Shown here piece by piece: positions 1-8,416 of a stretch of DNA of 64,000 nucleotides (within the stretch, counting starts at the first letter, position 1; every line of letters starts with the position of its first letter). The DNA is from Volvox africanus (lineage: Eukaryota; Chlorophyta; Chlorophyceae; Chlamydomonadales; Volvocaceae): contig BSDZ01000032.1 in NCBI GenBank assembly GCA_030268105.1, forward strand, positions 124,001-188,000, in the 5' to 3' direction. The notes under the pieces were generated by a model that did no database searches, was not told the DNA's origin, and saw only the letters and a list, made by a program, of their open reading frames with translations. A program made the translations under genes and the position numbers.

Positions 1-171
1 CCGTATGAGATTGCGTTTAGGCCTTTGTGTGTTGAGAGGCAGCGTGCCACTGTCCAAAATCAGAACTGCACCCCAAAGCACCATGAGCCCTTCTTCCTTC
101 TGATACTATAGTACAAATCTCCACTGCGTGAGTTTGGATCCTGCCGTCGCTTGCAACTTCACTTCCTCTAC

Positions 172-341
172 ACAGCTGATGCCCGACGTGATAGCCCCGG
201 AGAGCGATCGGTCACTGGCGCTGCACGAATCTCTCTGGTGGTGGCGATGGTTGCAGAAGGAGGATTGACCCGCTTACGCAGTTTGTGGCTTCCGGACTGG
301 GCGGCGCCCCCTCATCAGCTGGTCCAGTGGCAGATGCAGAT
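172..341 (+). other. Ambiguous exon-like segment (unit 1)
   Basis: On the plus strand the segment lies between a strong acceptor (TTCCTCTACACAG, ending at 171) and a strong donor (CAG/GTAAGC at 342) and one frame is open throughout. On the minus strand a short ATG frame from 386 reads MVEAIADLLRKLTCAICIC, with a CxxC typical of zinc-binding starts, but stops after 23 codons. I cannot decide between them. Confidence 0.2.
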
Positions 342-449
342 CGCACAGGTAAGCTTCCTCAGCAGGTCCGCGATTGCCTCGACCATTTAGCCGATCTCGC
401 CATCCACAGGCGATACCGTGTGTATAGTGTGTAAAATTCATTCGGCTTC

Positions 450-751
450 TCAAGTCGTATAATAGTTAATGCCTGTAAAGGCCATGGCATGGATCTCAGT
501 TCTCAGGCGTCGTAGCACCGTATTTCACCTCCTGGGTTCCGCCAGCCTACCGTCAGTGGCCATGCCCTCTTTACTGACACATGCACTCCACTCATACCGA
601 TCGCAGATGGCCCCACTGGTGGCGCTCCGTATGGTTGACCACCACTACTTCTGGCGGCTGCCGGCACCCGTTGGTTGTCCGGAGGTGCAGGACAGACTGG
701 AGGCGGCGGGGCCGGCAAGCCGCCGTGTCGACGATACAACGCTCGCAAACA
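450..751 (-). CDS. Proline-rich 3' exons of a minus-strand gene (unit 1)
   Basis: Exon 751-598 lies between a strong acceptor (TTGCTCTCTTGGCAG) and a strong GTATGAG donor and encodes 51 residues including GGLPAPPPPVCPAPPDNQ. A 125-nt intron ending TTTACAG joins it in phase to a short last exon (472-450) ending TGA. The upstream exon is not established; the 839-1231 ORF is the obvious candidate but has no convincing donor in the right phase. Copies: 11685-11986, 22924-23225, 40738-41039, 51973-52274; absent from unit 4. Confidence 0.35.
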
Positions 752-838
752 CTGCCAAGAGAGCAACCAGCAGCGTTGCCCCGAAACCGCCTCCGGCGAC
801 GGCGTGGAGGCGCGCCCGCTGACGCCCCGTCGCGGTAG

Positions 839-1231
839 TCAATGACGGGGGCGGCGACTTCCCTTCTGGGGCGCGGTGGTTGGTGAAGGTGCTCGGTCGC
901 ATTTTGCCCGTCTTCCCGAAACGAACAAGAAGCGTTCGTCCCTAGGGACGAGACGCAGAAAGCCAAGAAGGGATGTGAACCGTGAAGCTGTTGCCGGCTG
1001 CGGTTCAGTCGCCCCAACGGCTCCCTCCAACGAGGCAGGAGGAGAAGAAATCGCTATTAGGGGCGTTATTCCGTTGTGCCACCTTGTTCCACCCAAGATG
1101 CCGCCCAGTCGTACGACGCGCCTCCTGGACGAGTTCTGGAAGGGATGAGTCAAAGCCGCTGCTGGAGATGCCTGGGGTATGAAATCGATTTTACCGTTAG
1201 ATGTGAATTGATGGCTCGGCTCGCCTTGCAT
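839..1231 (-). CDS. 130-codon ORF of unknown function (unit 1)
   Basis: ATG at 1231 (MQGEPSHQFTSNGKIDFIPQ...), open to TGA at 841-839. No domain is recognised. Both unit 6 differences in this span (positions 938 and 1157) are silent in this frame (Asp GAC/GAT and Ala GCG/GCT), weak support for coding on this strand. An overlapping plus-strand frame at 876-1148 is also protein-like; only one is likely real. Copies: 12074-12466, 23313-23705, 41127-41519, 52362-52754; in unit 4 only its first 66 codons remain, fused to another gene. Confidence 0.35.
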   Translation of the reverse strand: MQGEPSHQFTSNGKIDFIPQASPAAALTHPFQNSSRRRVVRLGGILGGTRWHNGITPLIAISSPPASLEGAVGATEPQPATASRFTSLLGFLRLVPRDERFLFVSGRRAKCDRAPSPTTAPQKGSRRPRH

Positions 1232-1555
1232 TAAGTGTTTTGCATTTGTTTGTTGGAATAAGGTTACGAGCAGACGACGTCTCTAATAAAACAGTGTTTT
1301 ACCGGTGGACTTCTTAGGTCAAGCCAAAGCCGGTGCGGGTCAGCTGGCGGTTGCCGCGAAGGGTTACCGGAGGTCCAAGGTTAAATGGATTGGTTGGTTA
1401 CGGTCGAATGGATGGTGAACCAAATGTGGTTTCAGAGCGGGTCACTTCGGACAGGAACTTTAACAGGACTTCAAGTATATGTATACTAGAGAATCAACCG
1501 GTTTTGCTAGGTATCTGCTGTGTCAGTCCAGTATCGCGAACCGTCGGCGGGGGCG

Positions 1556-1996
1556 ATGGAATCAGAGGACGTAACGGGTGTCGCAGTGTGGCGCGGGCAA
1601 CTTGCACTGTCTTTTCAGAGTGTCACCGTTGACTGCCTATTTTGGTTGGAAATTCATGTGATACTGTACGAGGCGTGTCAGACTCACAGCATTATTGAAA
1701 AGTTGTTTTCTGTGCGCTGATTTTCGATTTTCAAAGAACCTCAAAGTTTAGCTGGCCACTGCTGGCCTTCCCTTGCTTGCTGCTCTCAGGAGATGTCGGA
1801 CGTCACTTTCGCGGGCATCTATCCAGAAAGCTGCAACTACAGCAACATTTCAATCATGCTGTCCTCAATAAGCGCTGATGGTTGCGAGGAACAGATAACA
1901 GGCCTTGATGCGGTGTCTTGGGGACTGGCACGGTATTTTGCAATAAACACGTCTTTCCTATATAATCCAGTTAACCGACCGTTGAAGCCGGGGTAA
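1556..1996 (+). CDS. Candidate plus-strand two-exon ORF (unit 1), strand uncertain
   Basis: ATG at 1556 (MESEDVTGVAVWRGQLAL...) opens about 52 codons to a GTGCGC possible donor at 1712. A pyrimidine-rich acceptor ending CTCTCAG at 1789 leads in phase 0 to EMSDVTFAGIYPE... and a TAA at 1994-1996. Against it, the minus ORF 2073-1837 (MNPVSISTRLSG...), also with a real ATG, overlaps the second exon. All other good models are on the minus strand. Copies start at 12791, 24030, 30605, 41844 and 53079. Confidence 0.22.
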
Positions 1997-2328
1997 ACTC
2001 TAACCGGTCGTTCGGATATGAAGCTTCCCATGGCCGCACCAGATAATCTAGTGCTAATAGATACCGGATTCATTTGGAGAGTAAGTGGGGCATGCTGGGC
2101 GTGTCTGGGGCGGTCGGTCGTCGATGATGCAGTGAGCCATTCATCCTCGATCCGCAGAGCTCATGGGCAACCAGTTTCAGCTTTCAGGAAGGGAGGGTAG
2201 CGTGCAGTATGGCCAAGCAAGCAGCTCCCACGCTAGAATTCTCCTTCTTTGGGATTAGAAGCTGACATTGGACCCCCGCACCAACCATCTGCTCCGTTGG
2301 TCCATCTCTGATCATGGCGGGCAAAAGC

Positions 2329-2658
2329 TTAATGGTAGGCTGGCCCAGGACGGGGCCGGGGACGGGGCCGGGGACGGGGGCGGGGACGGGGACGGGGACG
2401 GGGACGGGGACGGGGACGGGGACGGGGACGGGGACGGGGACGGGGACGGGGACGGGGACGGGGACGGGGGCGGGGGCGGGGGCGGGGATGGGATTGGGGC
2501 TTCCCTCCTCCATCTCGGATGCTGAGATGACTGCTGTCCTGGAGGCCATGAGCCCCAATAAGGCGGATCTCAAGCGTACCTCTCAGTGCACGGGTTGCCG
2601 GAGAGACTTCGCAAGCACTTGACAGCTGTGCTGCTGCCGGCAATCTGAGGGCCACCAT
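2329..2658 (-). CDS. C2-domain-like N-terminal fragment running into dipeptide repeat (unit 1)
   Basis: Minus-strand ORF with a genuine ATG at 2658. Residues ~26-44 read LRGTLEIRLIGAHGLQDSS, which resembles the first strand and loop of small plant/algal C2 domains (RGTLEVxLVxAKGLxDxDFL...). The expected Asp-Pro-Tyr segment and the rest of the domain do not follow; the frame enters the hexamer tract and reads (Pro-Arg)n to a stop. Either an exon ends near residue 45 at a donor I cannot identify, or this is a broken C2 gene. C2 domains usually bind membranes, often with calcium; the residues that would show this are absent here. The two other minus frames and the plus frames through the hexamer are also open, as expected for a stop-free 6-bp repeat. 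Copies: 13564-13893, 24803-25132, 31378-31707, 42617-42946, 53852-54181. Confidence 0.33.
   Translation of the reverse strand: MVALRLPAAAQLSSACEVSPATRALRGTLEIRLIGAHGLQDSSHLSIRDGGGKPQSHPRPRPRPRPRPRPRPRPRPRPRPRPRPRPRPRPRPRPRPRPRPRPRPGPAYH
2382..2465 (+). repeat. (GGGGAC)14 hexamer tract, flanked by GGGGCC/GGGGGC variants
   Basis: Fourteen perfect GGGGAC units, with imperfect GGGGCC and GGGGGC units from 2351 to 2487. Runs of four or more G every six bases make the plus strand strongly prone to G-quadruplex formation. The copies at 13617-13700, 24856-24939, 31431-31514, 42670-42753 and 53905-53988 have the same length. Confidence 0.95.
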
Positions 2659-4480
2659 AGATGATAGATAAGACGCTGAGGCAACTATATCAATATATCT
2701 TATATCTTGTTATGGGGCTTTTGTCGATCGAAATTGTTAGTTGCCAAGCCCTTGCTTGCATCGGCTGGCAGTATGTAACGGCTCCCCATAAAGGTTACAT
2801 GCGCTCCTTGTAACGCCATGCCTGCTCCACGCAGCAGCCCATTATATTGTCAAGATACATCTATCTACCGTTCTAACATCGGCAAGTGCGTACTTAGTGA
2901 TAAATATTAACCGGTCAGCCCTGCATAGAATTCCTAGCAGGAAATCTATCATGGCTGCCAGTGGTTCACCCCCACAGTCAGCCTGCTGATCAATCTTGCT
3001 TATCCCCAGAAATAAACTGCAAATAATACATTACGTAGATCAACCATTTTATTAACAGAATAACCAGAAGAATCGCTGGTCCCAGAGAAACGGACTCGTG
3101 GAAAGGAAGGGTGTGGCGGCAGGTTATGGCTCAGTAGCCGTACAACACAAAACGCGCGCTACAGTTTTGATACTGCCTATGTACAGCAGTACGATCACCT
3201 AATTTTGTACGACCGCAATTCATGTCAATTAAAGCCTATCATCATGACTTTCAACGTTTAACGTTCTTACTAAGACATAAGCTGCTGCGGTGTTTTTGTG
3301 GAATGAATGGTGGTAAGTGAGGGCTGCGGTGAGCTGCATTCACGGTCCATGCTTGACCTGTACCGGGTGCGGCGGTATCCCCCACACGACTACACAAGGA
3401 TAACAAATGGCGCATGTGTGAAAGCATGAGTGCGTTACACATCATTGTGAGTACAGCATCAGGGATACTTCCCACATTAGCAACTATACCCGCTTTCATC
3501 GCACCGACGGCTCCACCATCCAGTGCCATGCACTACCGTGTGTCCCACATGCCTCGTGCCCAACACAAGCCTTAAGAACGGCACCTGGTCCCCATCCGCC
3601 GGGATATGCCCGTTTGCCAGTGGTCGGTGAAGGTGCGACAAACACCGCACCCTACAACCACGATATCACCCTGAACAGGATGGACGGAATACTGGGAATG
3701 AAGCCTTCCAGGCTACCCATATCTGCAGCTAAGAGACCTCGGAATGACTCGGACCGAATGAAGCCCGAAGCAGACGGACCCGCACTGGACTAATGTAAAA
3801 CATTGTGCCTTCCATATCACACAAACTTAGGAAACAGCACAATTTAGTTAAGCCAGGCCAAGCAGGTCGGAGACGACCGCACTCCGCTGTAGGCTGCCGA
3901 ACTTGAAAACAAACTTGAACAAACAACAGGACATCACCATATCCCAATCACCGACTTGGGCCGATCAGAAGGGCAAATGTCCGCACGCTTTTCTCCCGCT
4001 AGTTTGGCGTTACTACAGCGGTTCGTCTGGTTGCCTCACATGTACTGCACGCAGAAAATATATACCTAATGCTGTGGGCAAATGAAAGGGATGCGACGAA
4101 ACAGGTCCCCTCATGCCCCCATCGGCAAGCCCAAAACAGTTGTTGCAATGGCGCTGTTGTGGTGTGCGCTTGCTGAGGCTATGGAAGCGTGGTTTGCCCC
4201 GCAAACCAACAAGCCAACCTCTAGCGTTAGCCGCCATCGGCAGATTAATCGTTGCAAACACCGTGGAACGAATTTTTCGCTGTCCCAAACACACATATTT
4301 GTTTCAATCAGATACTTATCCAAGAACCTATCCTAAAATCCATAGACATCCAAATTGATGCATAAAAAACTAGACCTCAACCTTGTTTCCCAGATTTGGT
4401 ACCGGCTCAAACCGTATTCAACTCGCGTCAATGCTCTCAATTTGGCTTTAGTTAACGCAACTAATACAATTGCTTAGCAA
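2659..4480. other. Stretch without a convincing gene (unit 1)
   Basis: AT-richer, with TATATCTTATATC-like sequence near 2690 and AAATAAA near 3010. Minus ORF 3251-3529 carries two amino-acid changes in units 3-5 (Met-Arg-His to Val-Arg-Tyr), which argues against constraint. Overlapping frames at 4013-4336 on both strands are protein-like, but none has consistent splice signals. Four of the substitution sites seen (3187, 3409, 3415, 3792) fall here. Confidence 0.5.
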
Positions 4481-6025
4481 TTACCTCCGCCATTTGCAAC
4501 CTGTTTGCAGCTGCGAGCTGGCTGAGGGCGACGAAGCTACCACCTCGCAAAGTGACCACCCCATCCAGACCGCCCAGACGCTTAAGGGGACATCCCCAAC
4601 CCCCCCCCCAACCAAGCTCTCAACCATGTGTGCACTTCCTACCGTGGCAGCGTTAGCGCATTGCCGGCCGTCACTGTCCCCGCCATCTCGCCCGCCCATT
4701 TCATACTGGCCCTCCTGATTCCCCCGGCCATACTCCCCAGCGCGGCCCTGCTGCGTCTCGGGCACCTTCGAAACACTTTTTGAAGCTTCACAGGGCACCA
4801 CAGCAATGCTTGCGGCATACCCCACTGACAAAATGCCCACGTCTCGAGGTGCGAGCGGCAAATTTGGCAATAGCCTGGCAGGCGGCGCCACCATGGGGCG
4901 CTGCATCTCGCTCCCCTCATCCAGGCAGCGTGAACCAGTGGCCCCCTCTCTGCTGGAGCCTTCACGCTGAAACTGGAGCTCCTGTGCGGCGGTGGAGATG
5001 CTGGGCGCTGTAGACGGCCAGCTGTTCGGCAGCTTACTGCGACTCAGATGGGAAAAGCGTCTCCTCGCTTCCTCCAGCGCGGCCATCATCCGTCGGCGAC
5101 CAGCCGCGGCACGAGCCAGCGCCAAAGCGTGAACTGAATCCGTGCATAACAAACCACCCTCTGAGCTGAAAGCTGCCACGGGAGGGATAAGCCAGAATAA
5201 TGGAGATACAAGACGGTACTTCTGCTTAACATGTCCGCCGACAGGTTGGCCAGACTTCGGCGCTACCGTTGGAAAAGGAGTATTGCCCACAAAGGATGTG
5301 ATGAAAGAGCTGGAGGGGAAACAGCCAGATGCATCGCTAATGGAAGCGTCCGTTTCCACTGCCTGTGCCAAATCAGCATTAGCGATGGGCGCTGGAGCTA
5401 TTGCACCGCCCGAAATGCAACATGACGCAAAGTAAGCTGGCGTGACCGGAAGAGGGGGCGTGCCTGCATCCATCAAAACCAGCACTTCCACAGTAGCCGC
5501 AGAACAGATAATTGCGCCGCTTGTTTGAAACGTCACACTCTTGGCCTTTCAACGACCTTCACAGGCTGCCTTCGGCTGTGAAAGAGCAGAGCGCCTTGAC
5601 AGGCGGCCCGCTGGCCGGAGCTGCCCACGGGGTGGGTCCAGTATCATAAAAGACGGAGTATGAATGCTATGCGGGCTATGAAGGCTGCACGGCTCATAAC
5701 CGCCTGCAAGTCGGTCATCGTCGCTCCAGTCTGAACTACTGGGAAAGCACCTGCCGTCGCTGTCTCTATCACTGTCGGCGTGTGAGCTGCCTTGACTGCT
5801 GGAGGCGCTGCCCCCGGTGCTGCACGTGGAGCCCATATCGCCGCGCTCATCGACCAGACAGCAAGTACTACTACTGATGTAGCTGCAGATCATAGTGCCA
5901 TGCGCGCCACCCAGCGCTGGCACGTGGCATGTTGATGGCGAGGCCGGAACAACGGGCTGTGCTGCTGCTGCAACGTCTAAATGATCCTCATAATATTGTC
6001 GTTGATAAGGACATGTATTAAGCGC
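4481..6025 (-). CDS. Long Ser/Ala/Gly-rich reading frame with one in-frame TGA (unit 1)
   Basis: The longest reading frame of the unit. On the minus strand it is open for 158 codons (6025-5552), meets TGA at 5551-5549, and continues in the same frame for 355 codons (5548-4484) to TAA at 4483-4481. The first part has a Ser/Asp-rich segment (SDRDSDGRCFPSSSDWSDDD); the second has a basic helix-like stretch (RRRMMAALEEARRRF) and ends CKWRR. There is no recognised domain. A run of 355 open codons is unlikely by chance at this base composition, so at least the 3' part is probably coding. The TGA is in all six copies, so it predates the amplification. It may mark a pseudogene, an unrecognised intron (no good donor or acceptor seen nearby) or stop readthrough. 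No start codon is assigned; the first in-frame ATG is at 5890. Confidence 0.5.
5556..5584 (-). other. Perfect 9-bp hairpin just 5' of the in-frame TGA
   Basis: In the minus-strand transcript CTTTCACAG and CTGTGAAGG pair over 9 bp (one G-U) around an 11-nt loop. The stem ends 4 nt before the TGA at 5551-5549. It is present in all units. It lies upstream of the stop, unlike a SECIS element or most readthrough structures, so any role is speculative. Confidence 0.4.
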
Positions 6026-6802
6026 TTACATCTGCGGCGAAGAGCACGAAATTAGCAGCATCCCATCACAGACATAACGATAAAGAGGACAACAGGCATA
6101 TGTATACTGAATCTAATAATCAAGACGATATCAAACGCATTACATCTTCGTCCCTGAAGATTACAGCGCCACCATCGAGACGCCGACACCCCGTGACTCA
6201 CCCGTGTGCTCTAATCCCTAGGCGCTGACATATGATGTTATGAAGATAGGTCAATCCAGCCCAAATGAAGCACAGTAATAATGTATTGGCAAGATTCATA
6301 CCGCCAACACCGCCTCCTGCAGCCAACAGCTCACCATGTAATAACAATGATGTTAACGTTCATTTAGCTCAAGTTGGAGTGAATAGGGTTATTAAGTGTT
6401 ACATCATCATTGCGCCCAGGATGTGGGAGGTGATCGCAAAGCTCAAAAAGGTAATATCGTGCTCAGTGAACGTATTAAACGGCGTTATTCATGGATAATG
6501 AAAAGATGATCATCCGACACATTTTCTGTTCAGCCGCACGCGAAGCGAAATTAATTTAAAAGGAGGTCTATACCAATCCATCACATCGGACCATGTCGTA
6601 AATCCCATTGAAAGTATGGAAAGTTGTAACAGACCTAAATTTAGGCAATAGAAACAACGCTCTATGCCGCACGTTCGCCTGCGAAAGTCCACTGCGAAAA
6701 TTTTCATTTCGACGGCCGCCTGTTATGATACACATTTGATATTTTGCCGTCTAGCACCATATCATCACGTAACGTGCTGACCTTAAACCGATGACTGAAA
6801 GA
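6026..6802. other. Stretch without a convincing gene (unit 1)
   Basis: Holds a 77-codon plus ORF with ATG at 6265 (MKHSNNVLARFIPPTPPP...) and a 65-codon minus ORF at 6707-6510. Neither has supporting signals or a recognisable domain. No differences between copies were noticed. Confidence 0.4.
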
Positions 6803-7186
6803 TCACAGAGGATGATGCCGTTTTAGCATTACGTACATGCGCAAACAACGCCTTCCCAAAGGCATGGCTGCTACGACCTGGCAGGTAGCGTCCCTGTTGA
6901 CCGCCATATGTAGCTTCACACGGCCAACCCGGGGGAGCAAACTTTTAAGCCGCGCGCTTGCTCGATCCTGCAATCCAAGCGAATCCACAGAACGACGTTG
7001 GTTGAATTCGGCCTTAATCAGGCATAGTAGAAGTATGGCACTCACTTGGAGCATGCAGGCAGACTGCCGTTGTCTCTTCAAAGTCGTTTCCCCCTGAAAC
7101 CCTATCCTTAAGGCCCCTGAGAATGTCACACATGAGAATCTTACCTGAACGCCATAACTAACAAAACAAAGGATGCGATGGCTCAG
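6803..7186 (-). CDS. Small spliced gene, 3' exons (unit 1); contains 51-nt duplicated intron
   Basis: Three minus-strand exon segments join in phase 0: 7186-7145 (5' limit uncertain), 7093-7046 and 6967-6803, separated by a 51-nt intron (7144-7094, GTAAG...TTTCAG) and a 78-nt intron (7045-6968, GTGAGT...TTGCAG). The last exon begins DRASARLKSLLPRVG, is basic and ends at TGA. No family is recognised and no start is assigned; a possible ATG at 7155 gives the wrong frame. At 7181, units 2 and 4 carry a silent Ser codon change. Copies: 18038-18421, 29277-29660, 35852-36235, 47091-47474, 58326-58709. Confidence 0.42.
   Translation of the reverse strand: MSHRILCFVSYGVQVRFSCVTFSGALRIGFQGETTLKRQRQSACMLQVSAILLLCLIKAEFNQRRSVDSLGLQDRASARLKSLLPRVGRVKLHMAVNRDATCQVVAAMPLGRRCLRMYVMLKRHHPL
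7092..7151 (-). repeat. 60-bp direct repeat, copy A (51-nt intron plus CGTTCAG and GG edges)
   Basis: Identical to 9587-9646. On the minus strand it reads CGTTCAG, then a 51-nt GTAAG...TTTCAG segment (7144-7094), then GG. The 51-nt segment is the first intron of the small spliced gene. TTCAGG occurs at both ends as a direct repeat overlapping both splice junctions. Copies in other units: 18327-18386, 29566-29625, 36141-36200, 47380-47439, 58615-58674. Confidence 0.9.
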
Positions 7187-7337
7187 TCAGTGAGATCGTC
7201 CCGCGCGAACTGGTAGCAACCGAAGTCGCTTACTCTACTACTTCTCTGTTCTCGTACCTAGCACCGTCCTTGAACACCCAGACTATAGGGAGCCTTTTGC
7301 TGCGTCACATGCCTGGAGTATTTCAAGATTTCGAGGT

Positions 7338-8416
7338 TCATAAGAAGTACCCTGGGGCTTGACCCCGAAGCCTGGGACATGCGCTTCTAAAAGAACCCGA
7401 ATTTTCTCTGCCACCAAATACCGCGGTATATATAAACGACCAAACCGTCCCTCGTGCCCAACATAATGCTTTTAAATAGGCAATGGCCTTTGACTGTGCA
7501 GATTGTTTTATCCAAACCCCTACCTTTTTGCAACAACCAGCGCAATCTTGCACATACCTGGAAATCCGCTACTCGCATCAACGGCACGCCTCTCTCCTCC
7601 GCCATAAAGCTCGCTCCCACGCAGCCCCACGCCCCCGCCAGCCGCAAGTCCCCGCTTTGAACCCAAGTTGGGGGCGGGTTCTGCTTCCCATTCCAGTCCA
7701 AGGCGCTGCCGGAGTCAAACTCGGTCCTGCTTATGATCGACTCTACCCCGGGTACCGATGCTGACACCCTGGTATGGTCAGCGTGACCAGATGTAGCCCC
7801 ATCCTTACCACCAAACCCAACATCACCACTTCCGTTGTACAGAGCTGCCAGGAAGCGTTTCCACATCCCGTGACATCCATCACGGCGGTATCCGCCACAG
7901 ATGGGACCTGACAGGTTACCATGCCGTGGGGGGATTCAGGTACACTCACACTTAGGTAAAATACACTGTTGTGGGATCACAAAGCTTAGGAAGGCTTATG
8001 GTACACAAAGGATAACATCCCCAGGGACATTCAGTGGGGAAACATATCTTTTCGATCGTAATTCGCGCCAATATGTGCTTGTACGGCAGCTCCAACGCTA
8101 TAACGCTATGATCATGCCTCCACGCCCTCCACGACGTTTCGGTAAAATCTGCCCAGCCATCCAACACTCCATCACATGCTTTCAAGTTATAAGGTATTAC
8201 ATCTAACCACTAACAACCACCACAGAAGGCATACAGCCGCAGCGAACACGCAGAGGAAGCATGGGGCCTAAAGCACCGTCCGTCCGCGTCAGGGCCTTCA
8301 TGGCCAATCCACCAGGAAGCCAGGGACAGACAGCGCGACGTACCGTATCGCAGCAGGAGGCAGGGGGCCCCGGGAAGATTAGGCGCCGGACGTGTAGCCG
8401 CTAGATCCCTCGTCAT
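7338..8416 (-). CDS. Four-exon gene of unknown function, ~258 aa (unit 1)
   Basis: Minus-strand exons: 8416-8344, 8202-8005, 7907-7558 and 7493-7338, joined in phase with introns of 141, 97 and 64 nt. The last join is the best: donor GTATGTGC after ...RVADFQ and acceptor CACAG before SKAIAYL, both phase 0, then open to TGA. Exon 3 is a 116-codon open stretch. Around the exon 2/3 join several cysteines cluster (CFPTEC, then CPIC, then DGCHG), which could bind metal, but this rests on a weak GTACC donor. I do not recognise the family. The ATG overlaps the LRR stop codon as ATGA. The only exonic difference seen among copies (unit position 7744, units 5 and 6) is silent, Val GTA to GTG. Exons 3 and 4 are well supported, exons 1 and 2 tentative. 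Confidence 0.5.

Noticed and set aside
2018..2080. Retropepsin-like LVLIDTG on the plus strand
   Set aside because: The motif is isolated, preceded by a stop in frame, lacks the rest of the protease, and is overlapped by an open minus-strand frame.
2268..2622. Plus-strand proteins with Asp-Gly or Gly-Thr dipeptide repeats
   Set aside because: A 6-bp repeat without stops is open in all frames, so these frames carry no evidence by themselves.
3251..3529. 92-codon minus ORF
   Set aside because: Both differences among copies within it change amino acids, and no start context, domain or splice support was found.
7092..7110. Telomere-like AAACCCTA motif
   Set aside because: It occurs once per 60-bp repeat copy and is not tandem, so it is not a telomeric repeat.
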